In this document: piece by piece, positions 30,648 through 37,975 of the stretch
How the letters are laid out: each line of letters begins with the position of its first letter
Numbering within the stretch: the stretch's first letter is position 1
Assembly (NCBI RefSeq): GCF_014650435.1
Contig: NZ_BMUY01000007.1
Span: 62,001-126,000, forward strand
Direction: 5' to 3'
DNA from: Streptomyces tendae
GTDB lineage: Bacteria; Actinomycetota; Actinomycetes; Streptomycetales; Streptomycetaceae
DNA: 64,000 nucleotides
The notes under the pieces: model-generated
Told to the model about the DNA's origin: nothing
The model's input: the letters and a program-made list of their open reading frames with translations, nothing else
Database searches by the model: none
Position numbers and translations under genes: made by a program

Positions 30648-31571
30648 ATGAGCACCGCTCCGGCCACCGATCAGCACGCCGTCCCCTGCTGGACGGTGGG
30701 AGACGCCACCGTCCACCGCATCGACGAGGTCGCCCTGCCGGCCGCCACCGGAGCCTGGCTGCTGCCCGGCGCCACCCGGGACCTCGTCGCCGGGCAGCCC
30801 TGGCTGCGCCCCCACTTCGCCGACGACGAGGGCGCCCTGTGCATCGACAGCCACAGCTTCGCGGTCACCGTCGGCGGGACGCGCATCCTCGTCGACACCG
30901 GCATCGGCAACGGCAAGGAGCGGGCCAACCCCGCCTGGCACGACCTGCACACCGACTTCCTCCAGCGGCTCACCGCCGCCGGATTCACCCCGGACTCCGT
31001 CGACCTGGTGATCCTCACCCACCTGCACGCCGACCACGTCGGCTGGAACACGCGGCAGGAGAACGGGGAATGGGTTCCCACCTTTCCCAACGCCCGCTAC
31101 CTGACCTCCCGCACCGAGCGTGAGTTCTGGGCCGGGTACGACATGGAGGAGGCGCGCAGGCAGATGTTCCGCGACTCCGTGCACCCGGTGGAGGAGGCGG
31201 GGCTGTTCGACCTCGTCGACGTCCCCACCGAAGGTGTGGAGGCCGTCCCGGGCCTGCGCCTGGTTCCCACCCCCGGGCACACGCCCGGCCACATCGCCGT
31301 CGAGCTGACCAGCCGCGGCCGGACGGCCCTGATCACCGGCGACTGCGTCCACCACCCCGTTCAGCTCGCCCACCCGTCCGTCGGAGCTTGCGTCGACATC
31401 GACCCCGAGCGGTCCCAGGCATCCCGCCGTGACCTGCTCGCCTCGCTCGCCGGCACGGACACCCTCGTGCTGGGCACCCACTTCGCACCGCCCACCGCCG
31501 GCCGTGTCGTCGCCCACGCGGACGGCTACCGGCTCCTGCCCGCCCCCGCCGCGTCCGCACCGCTCCGGTGA
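30648..31571 (+). CDS. Metallo-beta-lactamase-fold hydrolase (lactonase-like)
   Basis: 307-aa zinc hydrolase. Metal motif HLHADH in LVILTHLHADHVGWN; third-site His in PTPGHTPGHIAVEL; Asp in LITGDCVHHPVQL; and a terminal His in LGTHFAPP. The order matches the quorum-quenching/lactonase-like MBL group (IDSHSFAVTVGGTRILVDTGIGN). No signal peptide. AGGAAG is about 9 nt before the ATG. It is divergent from the AtzG/AtzE genes and has a perfect palindromic operator upstream, shared with the TetR at 28261. Likely to open a lactone or cyclic amide whose product feeds the amidase; this is inference. Confidence 0.88.
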   Translation: MSTAPATDQHAVPCWTVGDATVHRIDEVALPAATGAWLLPGATRDLVAGQPWLRPHFADDEGALCIDSHSFAVTVGGTRILVDTGIGNGKERANPAWHDLHTDFLQRLTAAGFTPDSVDLVILTHLHADHVGWNTRQENGEWVPTFPNARYLTSRTEREFWAGYDMEEARRQMFRDSVHPVEEAGLFDLVDVPTEGVEAVPGLRLVPTPGHTPGHIAVELTSRGRTALITGDCVHHPVQLAHPSVGACVDIDPERSQASRRDLLASLAGTDTLVLGTHFAPPTAGRVVAHADGYRLLPAPAASAPLR

Positions 31572-31604
31572 GGCCGGGCGTGTCGTAGATCCGTGCCACG
31601 GCGA

Positions 31605-31620
31605 CCCTCGACGACGAGGG
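31605..31620. terminator. Bidirectional terminator candidate
   Basis: CCCTCG, loop ACGA, CGAGGG lies between the convergent MBL (stop 31571) and TetR (stop 31684) genes. The stem has 6 bp; no U-tract. Confidence 0.4.
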
Positions 31621-31683
31621 GCTGCGCGTACCGCACGGCCCGGCCCGAGGCGCCGTCGGCCGTGCACTCGTCGGCCGTACCGG

Positions 31684-32364
31684 TCAGTTGAGCCGGGCGG
31701 CCACGGCGTCGAGCACCCAGTCGAGCCCGGTCGTGAAGGACGTCTCCGCGTCCACGTGCGTGCCCTCGTACACGGCCTTGGCCAGCGCCGGGAAGCGGCC
31801 CGTGGCCAGGGTACGCGTCACGTGCGGGCCGCGGGCGCGCTGCCACTCGGTCTTGGACAGGCCCGTGTCCCGCTCCGCCCGCAGATCCGCGACCTCGCGC
31901 CTGATCGCGCCGGTGAAGTAGGCGCTGACCGTCTCCACGGCGCGCATGACGGTGTCGACGTCGGCGAGACCGTCGAGGGCGGCCAGCGTGGCCTCGGTCA
32001 CGGCGAGGCCGTTCGGGCCCAGAGCCGGCCGACCGCCGAGCAGGTCCGCCAGCCAGTGGTGCCGCAGAGCGGCCTGCCTGGTGCGGTGGGCGAGGCCGTG
32101 CAGCGCCTCCCGCCAGTCACCGGGCCGCTCCTCGGTCAGGATCTCGGCGTACACCGCGTCGACCATGAGGTCGAACAGCTCGTCCTTGGTGGAGATGAAT
32201 CCGTACAACCGCATCGGGCCGGCGTCCAGCCGGGCGGCCACCTTGCGTACGGACACCGCCGTCAGCCCGCCCTCGTCGGCGAGCGCGACCGCGGCGGCGA
32301 CGATCCGCTCCCGGTCGAGCGGAACGGGGCGAATCGGCGGCTCCGGCCGGTCCCAGACAGTCAT
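31684..32364 (-). CDS. TetR-family regulator (TetR_C-type) beside a TetX-like enzyme
   Basis: 226-aa regulator with a long TetR_C ligand domain as in TcmR/ActII-like repressors. HTH: DRERIVAAAVALADEGGLTAVSVRKVAARLDAGPMRLYGFISTKDELFDLM. C-terminal half: AVETVSAYFTGAIRREVADLR and FTTGLDWVLDAVAARLN. ATG 32364 is chosen; a longer frame to 32442 would read through the operator and into the neighbouring gene. It is divergent from the TetX-like monooxygenase, and a CGATACAC...GTGTATCG inverted repeat fills the 53-bp gap. Likely autorepressor and repressor of that enzyme. Confidence 0.88.
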   Translation of the reverse strand: MTVWDRPEPPIRPVPLDRERIVAAAVALADEGGLTAVSVRKVAARLDAGPMRLYGFISTKDELFDLMVDAVYAEILTEERPGDWREALHGLAHRTRQAALRHHWLADLLGGRPALGPNGLAVTEATLAALDGLADVDTVMRAVETVSAYFTGAIRREVADLRAERDTGLSKTEWQRARGPHVTRTLATGRFPALAKAVYEGTHVDAETSFTTGLDWVLDAVAARLN

Positions 32365-32379
32365 GGCCTCAGCGTACTG

Positions 32380-32415
32380 TTGCGATACACCGTAGAGTGA
32401 AAATACAGTGTATCG
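32380..32415. promoter_or_regulatory. Operator and promoter of the TetX-like gene
   Basis: CGATACAC (32383-32390) and GTGTATCG (32408-32415) are perfect 8-bp arms 17 bp apart. Inside the right arm ATACA-G-TGTAT (32403-32413) is itself palindromic. TTGCGA (32380-32385) and TACAGT (32404-32409), 18 bp apart, form a promoter lying within the repeats; transcription would start at or next to ATG 32418, so the enzyme mRNA is probably leaderless. Confidence 0.65.
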
Positions 32416-32417
32416 AT

Positions 32418-33557
32418 ATGAGACAGCGTACTGGCAGACCACGTGTCGCCGTGGTCGGTGGCGGCCCCGCAGGACTCGCCTTCGCCCGAGTGCTGCACCG
32501 CCACGGCCACCCGGTCACCGTCCTCGAACGCGATGCCGCCCCCGACGCCCGCCCACCGGGCGGCACGCTCGACCTGCACGAGGGGCTGGGCCAGCTGGCC
32601 CTGGACAAGGCGGGGCTGCTCGCGGAGTTCCGGGCGCTGTCCCGCCCCGAGGGGCAGGCCATGCGCATCCTGGACACGGACGGGACCGTCCTGCGCGACT
32701 GGCGACCCGGTCCGGACGAACGGGCCAATCCCGAGATCGACCGCGGGCACCTCCGCGACCTGCTGCTCGGCCCCCTCGACGTCCGGTGGGGGCAGGCTGT
32801 GGCGAAGGTCGTGCCGGGGGCCCGGGACGGCGTTCGGGTCCACTTCGAGGACGGGCGGCGGGAGACGTTCGACCTCGTGGTCGGTGCGGACGGCGCCCGG
32901 TCCCGCACCCGCCCGGCCCTCTCGCCGGTGACGCCGCACTACACCGGCGTCACCGCGGTGGAGACCTCCCTGGACGACATCGACACCCGCCACCCGGACC
33001 TCGCCCGGCTGGTCGGCGACGGTTCCGTGGCCGTGTACGGCGTGAACCGGGCGCTCGTCGCCCAGCGCAACAGCGGCGGCCACGTCAAGGTCCACGCCCA
33101 GTTCCGCGCGCCGTCGGACTGGCACACGCACCTCGACCCGGCGGACGCCGACGCCCTCCGGTCGAGTCTGCTGACGCTGTTCGACGGCTGGACCGTCCCC
33201 CTCCTCGAACTCCTGCGCCACGGCACCGCCTTCGTCCACCGTCCCCTGTACGTCCTGCCCGTGTCCCACACCTGGACCCATGTACCCGGGGTGACGCTCC
33301 TGGGCGACGCCGCCCATCTGATGCCTCCCCTGGGGGCGGGTGCGAACCTCGCCCTGCTGGAGGGCGCCGAGCTCGCCGAGTCCGTCGTCGCCTCAGGCCC
33401 CGAGGACCTGGACGACGCGGTCCGTGCCTTCGAGGAGCGGATGTGGGCACGGGCCGAACGGTGGGCGAGGATCACGACGGCAGGTCTGGAACGCCTCGTG
33501 AGTCCGGACCCCGCCGCGGCCCTCGCCGTCTTCGACCAGGTCCAGCCGTCCCGCTGA
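32418..33557 (+). CDS. TetX-like FAD-dependent monooxygenase
   Basis: 379-aa flavoprotein monooxygenase close in pattern and length to TetX (388 aa). [17 protein letters not shown] (FAD Rossmann), [21 protein letters not shown] (TetX: [21 protein letters not shown]), [14 protein letters not shown] (TetX: NPEINRNDLRAILL), [13 protein letters not shown], and [27 protein letters not shown] (TetX: [20 protein letters not shown]). The TetX comparisons are from memory. TetX inactivates tetracyclines by hydroxylation. No Shine-Dalgarno; a -10 lies 8 nt upstream, so probably leaderless. Divergent from a TetR-type repressor. It might act on another polyketide instead. Confidence 0.85.
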   Translation: [379 protein letters not shown]

Positions 33558-33558
33558 G

Positions 33559-33579
33559 CGGCGGCCGCTTCGACCGCCG
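33559..33579. terminator. Bidirectional terminator candidate
   Basis: CGGCGG, loop CCGCTTCGA, CCGCCG between the convergent stops of the TetX-like (33557) and Rox-like (33588) genes. Confidence 0.4.
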
Positions 33580-33587
33580 GGTTCGCG

Positions 33588-35066
33588 TCAGCCGGTGGGC
33601 TCGCCGAACCAGCGGGAGAGGTGCCCGTCCAGGTCCCGCTGGTCGTCGCCGACCCAGGCGACATGGCCGTCCGGCCGCAGCAGGACGCACGGTACGTCCA
33701 GTGCCGCGGTGGGGTCCGCGAGGTGATCGACCCGGTCCGACCAGCCACCGGTGGTCAGGCGTCCGGTGCGGTCAAGGAGCAGGCCGCGTCCGCGATGCAG
33801 CAGGCCGTACAGGCTGCCCCGGGCCACCTCGACGTCCGGCATGCGGCGGCCGAGCAGGTCGGGCCCCTCGCCGAAGTCGTAGCGGATGCCGACCGCGGTG
33901 ATCTTCTCGGTGAGACGGCGGTTCGCCTCGTCGATGTCCATCAGTTCGGTGAGCAGCCTGCGCACGGCCCGCGGACCCGGATCGGTGGCATGCAGTTCCA
34001 TCTGGGCACGGGTGTTGTCCAGTACGTCCTCGGCGACCGGCCGACGCTCGGCCTGGTAGGTGTCCAGCAGGGCGTCCGGCGCCCGGCCGCCGAGCCGCGC
34101 GGCCAGTTTCCAGCCGAGGTTGAACGCGTCCTGAACGCCCAGGTTGAGCCCCTGTCCGCCGGTGGGCGGATGGATGTGTGCCGCGTCGCCGGCCAGCAGC
34201 ACCCGACCGACCCGGTAGTGCTCGGCCAGCCGGGTGGCGTCCCCGAAGCGGGACAGCCAGCGCGGGGAGTGCACGCCGAAATCGGTGCCGGCCACGGCAC
34301 GCAGCTGCCGTCTGAAATCGTCGAGGGTGGGAGGAACCGCGCGATCACCTACGCCCGCCGCGGGGACCACGACGCTGTAGACCTCCCCGCCGAAGGGGCG
34401 CAGCCAGAACCGCTGCCGACTCTCGCGGACCCGGGCCACCCCGGCGGCGATCTCCTCCGGCGGCACACCCACTTCCATCTCGCCCATCAGAGTCTCGTTC
34501 CGCGAGGGCTCGCCGGGGAAGCCGACACCGAGCAGTTTGCGCACCGTACTGCGCCCGCCGTCACAGCCGACGAGGTAGCGCGCCCGCAGCCGTTCGCCGT
34601 CGGCCAGCTCCACGGTCACGCCCTCGTCGTCCTGCTCGAAGCCGGCGACCGTGCCCCCGTGCCGGACCCGTGCCCCCAGGGCGACCGCGTGCTCTTCGAG
34701 GAGCCGGACGAGAACCGGCTGCGGGATGCCCAGCAGACAGGCGTACGGGGATTCGAGGTCCTTGGGTGCGGGGGCGGGGATGGCGGCGAAGAGTCCGCCG
34801 ACCGGACGCCGCCTGCCGTGCTTCAGGAGACGGTCCAGCAGTCCGCGCATGGCCATCAGTTCGATGCTGCGCATGTGCAGGGCGACGATACGGACGAACG
34901 ACGCGGGCTCGGTCTCCTTCTCCAGCACGAGTACCCGCACGTCGTGCAGCCGCAGTTCGGCGGCCAGCATCGCGCCGGTCGGTCCGCAACCGGCGATGAT
35001 CACATCGAATTCGCGCTCGGCCGTGTCGTTCGACGACGGCTCGGCGGTGAACTGCCCAGAGTCCAT
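33588..35066 (-). CDS. Rifampicin-monooxygenase-like FAD-dependent hydroxylase
   Basis: 492-aa class A flavoprotein monooxygenase with a C-terminal thioredoxin-like domain. Start FDVIIAGCGPTGAMLAAELRLHDVRVLVLEKE; DG motif LVGCDGGRSTVRKLLGVGFPGEP; AGTDFGVHSPRWLSRFGDATR; GD motif VLLAGDAAHIHPPTGGQGLN; GRGLLLDRTGRLTTGGWSDRVDHL near the end. From memory these blocks match RIFMO/Rox enzymes, which hydroxylate rifamycins, more closely than other polyketide hydroxylases. One common Gly of GxGxxG is replaced by Cys-Gly (AGCGPTG, still GxG). GAAGGG lies 9 nt before ATG 35066. A 17-aa leader reading frame precedes it. Confidence 0.85.
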   Translation of the reverse strand: MDSGQFTAEPSSNDTAEREFDVIIAGCGPTGAMLAAELRLHDVRVLVLEKETEPASFVRIVALHMRSIELMAMRGLLDRLLKHGRRRPVGGLFAAIPAPAPKDLESPYACLLGIPQPVLVRLLEEHAVALGARVRHGGTVAGFEQDDEGVTVELADGERLRARYLVGCDGGRSTVRKLLGVGFPGEPSRNETLMGEMEVGVPPEEIAAGVARVRESRQRFWLRPFGGEVYSVVVPAAGVGDRAVPPTLDDFRRQLRAVAGTDFGVHSPRWLSRFGDATRLAEHYRVGRVLLAGDAAHIHPPTGGQGLNLGVQDAFNLGWKLAARLGGRAPDALLDTYQAERRPVAEDVLDNTRAQMELHATDPGPRAVRRLLTELMDIDEANRRLTEKITAVGIRYDFGEGPDLLGRRMPDVEVARGSLYGLLHRGRGLLLDRTGRLTTGGWSDRVDHLADPTAALDVPCVLLRPDGHVAWVGDDQRDLDGHLSRWFGEPTG

Positions 35067-35106
35067 GAGTGTTGCCCTTCGGGAGTGCCTGGTGGTCGAG
35101 GCGCTC

Positions 35107-35132
35107 CCGGCGACACCTGTGTCAGTCGCCGG
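35107..35132 (-). promoter_or_regulatory. Hairpin over the leader-peptide stop codon (candidate attenuator)
   Basis: On the minus strand CCGGCGAC (35132-35125), loop of 10, GTCGCCGG (35114-35107): a perfect 8-bp stem. The leader stop codon TGA (35124-35122) is the first part of the loop and the last leader codons GGC-GAC form the left arm, so a ribosome finishing or stalling there would open the hairpin. No U-run follows; the effect could be on RNA folding or on the downstream ribosome site. Confidence 0.5.
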
Positions 35133-35175
35133 CCATGACGGGAAGGGGGAGCACCCACGTCGATACAGCGTTCAT
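35122..35175 (-). CDS. 17-aa leader peptide upstream of the Rox-like gene
   Basis: Short reading frame MNAVSTWVLPLPVMAGD with an excellent ribosome site, GGAGGT, 7 nt before its ATG, better than that of the gene it precedes. It ends 55 nt before the monooxygenase ATG, and its stop codon sits in a perfect hairpin. This is the layout of leader-peptide regulation known for many antibiotic-resistance genes, but no inducer is known here. A promoter is seen upstream (TTGGAC, 17 bp, TGTAGC). Not similar to any peptide I recognise. Confidence 0.6.
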   Translation of the reverse strand: MNAVSTWVLPLPVMAGD

Positions 35176-35214
35176 GGGTCTCACCTCCTCGGGCGGTGTC
35201 ACGGTCCACCGCAA

Positions 35215-35243
35215 GCTACAAGTGCGGACCTCGCCCCGTCCAA
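35215..35243 (-). promoter_or_regulatory. Candidate promoter of leader peptide and Rox-like gene
   Basis: On the minus strand TTGGAC (35243-35238) and TGTAGC (35220-35215) are 17 bp apart, with 39 nt to the leader ATG. GCTTGCGG directly follows the -10 (35216-35209 on the minus strand). Confidence 0.45.
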
Positions 35244-35387
35244 TCTTTTTCGTGGACGCGGCGTTGTCCCAGGACGGCTGGGACCGCAGGGTCGACGAGA
35301 GTACGTTCCCACGGTGCTGGACGGACCGACGTCGGCCGGTGAGCGGGCCGATTCGCAGGGGGCCCGCTACGAACAAAAGAAGCCTGT

Positions 35388-35403
35388 ATTGGTCTAGGCC
35401 AGG
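35388..35403. promoter_or_regulatory. DasR-like (dre) binding site
   Basis: ATTGGTCTAGGCCAGG matches the dre consensus A-C-TGGTCTAGACCA-C-T in 12 of 16 bases, with the central TGGTCTA-G/A-CCA core nearly intact. It lies 74 bp upstream of the sugar dehydrogenase start. DasR is the GntR-family repressor of N-acetylglucosamine and chitin genes in Streptomyces. This stretch, 35176-35476, otherwise holds only the two divergent promoters. Confidence 0.5.
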
Positions 35404-35476
35404 AGGTCGTGGCCCCGTATCCTCAGTGGCGCCGGCGACGGAACTTCCCCCCACTCACCGCCTCCGGGAGGCCACG

Positions 35477-36613
35477 GTGAAAGTTCGTACCAGAATTTCG
35501 GCGATCATCGGCACGCTGGGTCTCGTCGGGTCCCTGGCCCTGACCACCGCGTTCGCCGACGAGTCCCGCACCCCCGAGGAGGCCGCGCAGGTCGTGCTGA
35601 CCGAGGTGGCCAGGGCGCAGACCCCGACGGCCGGTGCCGCGGGCCCCGACGACACGGTCTGGATCGCCGAACGAGCGGGCACCGTCCGGGTGCTCGACGA
35701 CGACGGGCTCGGCGAACCCGTGCTCGACATCTCCGACGAGACCACCACAGACGGCGAACGCGGCCTGCTCGGCATGGCGTTCGACGAGGACTTCGCGCAC
35801 CTCTACCTCTCCTACACCGACCTCCAGGGCACCAGCACCATCGACGAGTTCGCCGTCCAGGACGGGACGGTCCAGGAGGACACCCGGCGCACCGTCCTCA
35901 CCCAGGAGCAGCCCGAGTCCAACCACAACGGCGGCGACATCAAGTTCGGCCCCGACGGCCACCTCTACATCGCGTTCGGCGACGGAGGAGGCGGCGGCGA
36001 CCCCCAGGGCAACGGCCAGAAGCTCGACACCCTGCTCGGCAAGCTGTTGCGCATCGACCCCCAGGGCGGCGATCCGTACGCGGTCCCCAAGGACAACCCC
36101 TTCGTCGGCGACCCGAACGCCAAGGGCGAGATCTGGGCCTACGGCCTGCGCAATCCGTGGCGGTTCTCCTTCGACTCCGCGACGGGCGACCTGTTCATCG
36201 GCGACGTCGGACAGAGCGAATGGGAGGAGATCGACCGGGCACCCGCGAGCAGCGCGGGCGGCGAGAACTACGGCTGGTCGCAGATGGAGGGCACGCACCC
36301 CTTCCGCGGCGGCACCGAGCCCGCCAACCACGTTCCGCCGATCCACGAGTACGACCGCACCGGCCTCGGCTGCTCGGTCACCGGCGGCTACGTGTACCGC
36401 GGAGCGGCGATCGCGGACCTCGAGGGACAGTACGTCTACAGCGACTACTGCGACGGCACCCTGCGCTCCCTGGAGATCGAGAACGGCGAGGTGACCGCCG
36501 CGCACGACCTCGGGGTGAACGGCGGTGAGGTCGTGTCCTTCGCCCAGGGCGGCGACGGCGAGCTGTACGTCCTCGCCATCGGGGGTACGGTTTCCCGCGT
36601 CGACCCGGCGTGA
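35477..36613 (+). CDS. Secreted PQQ-dependent-type sugar (glucose/sorbosone) dehydrogenase
   Basis: 378-aa protein of the GSDH/YliI aldose dehydrogenase family, a six-bladed beta-propeller that oxidises soluble sugars with PQQ. Sec signal peptide (KVRTRISAIIGTLGLVGSLALTTAFA, 27 residues). Motifs: PDDTVWIAERAGTVRVL, GERGLLGMAFDEDF (Glu/Arg of the active site), SNHNGGDIKFGPDGHLYIAFGDGGGGGDPQ (catalytic His in NHNGG; GDGGG), EIWAYGLRNPWRFSFD (ARGxRNP-type loop), GQSEWEEID and GYVYRG. GTG 35477 has GGGAGG 5 nt upstream. A DasR-like site upstream suggests control by amino-sugars. Confidence 0.9.
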   Translation: MKVRTRISAIIGTLGLVGSLALTTAFADESRTPEEAAQVVLTEVARAQTPTAGAAGPDDTVWIAERAGTVRVLDDDGLGEPVLDISDETTTDGERGLLGMAFDEDFAHLYLSYTDLQGTSTIDEFAVQDGTVQEDTRRTVLTQEQPESNHNGGDIKFGPDGHLYIAFGDGGGGGDPQGNGQKLDTLLGKLLRIDPQGGDPYAVPKDNPFVGDPNAKGEIWAYGLRNPWRFSFDSATGDLFIGDVGQSEWEEIDRAPASSAGGENYGWSQMEGTHPFRGGTEPANHVPPIHEYDRTGLGCSVTGGYVYRGAAIADLEGQYVYSDYCDGTLRSLEIENGEVTAAHDLGVNGGEVVSFAQGGDGELYVLAIGGTVSRVDPA

Positions 36614-36665
36614 CCCCGGCACGGGCCTGACCACCGGGCGCGCGTCGCCGAGGAGGAACGACCCT

Positions 36666-37907
36666 GTGAAGATCACCGCTGCCGATGTCGTCGTCACCAG
36701 CCCGGGGCGCAACTTCGTCACCCTGCGCGTCACCACCGAGGACGGGCTCACCGGGCTCGGCGACGCCACCCTCAACGGGCGTGAACTGGCCGTCGAGGCA
36801 TACCTGCGCGAGCACGTGGCCCCGCTGCTGCTCGGACGGGACGCGCACGCCATCGAGGACACCTGGCAGTACCTGTACCGGGGCGCGTACTGGCGCCGGG
36901 GCCCGGTCACCATGGCGGCCGTCGCCGCGGTGGACATGGCGCTGTGGGACATCAAGGGCAAGGCGGCGGGCATGCCGGTGTACCAACTCCTCGGCGGTGC
37001 CTGCCGCACGGGCGCCCTCGCCTACGGCCACGCCTCCGGCCGGGACATACCCGAACTGCTCGACTCGGTGCGCGAACACCTGGCGGACGGCTTCCGGGCC
37101 GTCCGCATCCAGAGCGGCATCCCCGGCCTCGACTCCGTGTACGGCGTCGCCGCCTCCGCCGCGGGCGACGGGGAGCGCTACGACTACGAGCCCGCCCGGC
37201 GTACCGGCACCGCCCACCCGCGTCCCACCGAGGAGACCTGGGACACCCGCGCCTACCTGCGCCACATGCCCACCGTGTTCGAGGCCGTCCGGCACACCTT
37301 CGGCCCCGAACTCCCGCTGCTGCACGACGGGCACCACCGCATGACGCCCATCCAGGCGGCGCGGCTCGGCAAGGACCTCGAACCCTACGACCTGTTCTGG
37401 CTGGAGGACGCGACACCGGGCGAGGACCAGGGGGCGCTGCGGCTGATCCGGGAGCACACCACGACACCCCTGGCCATCGGGGAGGTCTTCAACTCCGTCC
37501 ACGACTACACCACGCTCCTCCAGGAACGGCTGATCGACTACGTCCGCTCGGCGGTGACGCACACCGGCGGCATCACCGCCGTACGCAAACTCCTCGACAT
37601 GGCCGCCGTGTACGGCATCAAATCCGGCATGCACGGCCCGACCGACATCTCGCCCGTGGGCATGGCGGCCGCCCTCCACCTCGACCTCGCCGTGCACAAC
37701 TTCGGCATCCAGGAGTACATGCGCCACGCCCCCGAGACCCTCGAGGTGTTCCGCACCTCCTACCGCTTCGAGGACGGACTCCTGCACCCCGGCGACGCCC
37801 CCGGGCTCGGCGTCGAGCTCGACGACGCGGCCGCGGCCCGCTTCCCCTACGAGCCCGCCTACCTGCCCGTGAACCGGCTCCGCGACGGCACCGTCCACGA
37901 CTGGTGA
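36666..37907 (+). CDS. manD: Mandelate racemase/enolase-superfamily dehydratase, D-mannonate dehydratase (ManD/RspA) type
   Basis: 413-aa enolase-superfamily enzyme, length typical for ManD. Motifs: VTLRVTTEDGLTGLGDATLNGRE (N-terminal capping domain), YRGAYWRRGPVTMAAVAAVDMALWDIKGKAAGMP, YGHASGRD, LLHDGHHRMTP (first metal Asp), FWLEDATPGEDQ (Glu; usually EDPTP), LAIGEVFNSVHD (Glu), HGPTDISPVG. It dehydrates D-mannonate or a related acid sugar to a 2-keto-3-deoxy acid; many relatives have low or changed activity. GTG 36666 is preceded by GAGGAGGAAC. It follows the sugar dehydrogenase by 52 bp, so the two may be one sugar-oxidation unit. Confidence 0.88.
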   Translation: MKITAADVVVTSPGRNFVTLRVTTEDGLTGLGDATLNGRELAVEAYLREHVAPLLLGRDAHAIEDTWQYLYRGAYWRRGPVTMAAVAAVDMALWDIKGKAAGMPVYQLLGGACRTGALAYGHASGRDIPELLDSVREHLADGFRAVRIQSGIPGLDSVYGVAASAAGDGERYDYEPARRTGTAHPRPTEETWDTRAYLRHMPTVFEAVRHTFGPELPLLHDGHHRMTPIQAARLGKDLEPYDLFWLEDATPGEDQGALRLIREHTTTPLAIGEVFNSVHDYTTLLQERLIDYVRSAVTHTGGITAVRKLLDMAAVYGIKSGMHGPTDISPVGMAAALHLDLAVHNFGIQEYMRHAPETLEVFRTSYRFEDGLLHPGDAPGLGVELDDAAAARFPYEPAYLPVNRLRDGTVHDW

Positions 37908-37975
37908 GCCCCGGGGCACCGGGGGCGCGTGGCAGAGTGGAGAGGCCCCGTCGTCCCCCGGAAGGTCCCCGTCGC

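Noticed and set aside
35209..35216. A rifamycin-associated element (RAE) before the Rox-like gene
   Set aside because: Only GCTTGCGG matches what I recall of the RAE; the rest of the palindrome is absent, so I do not annotate it.
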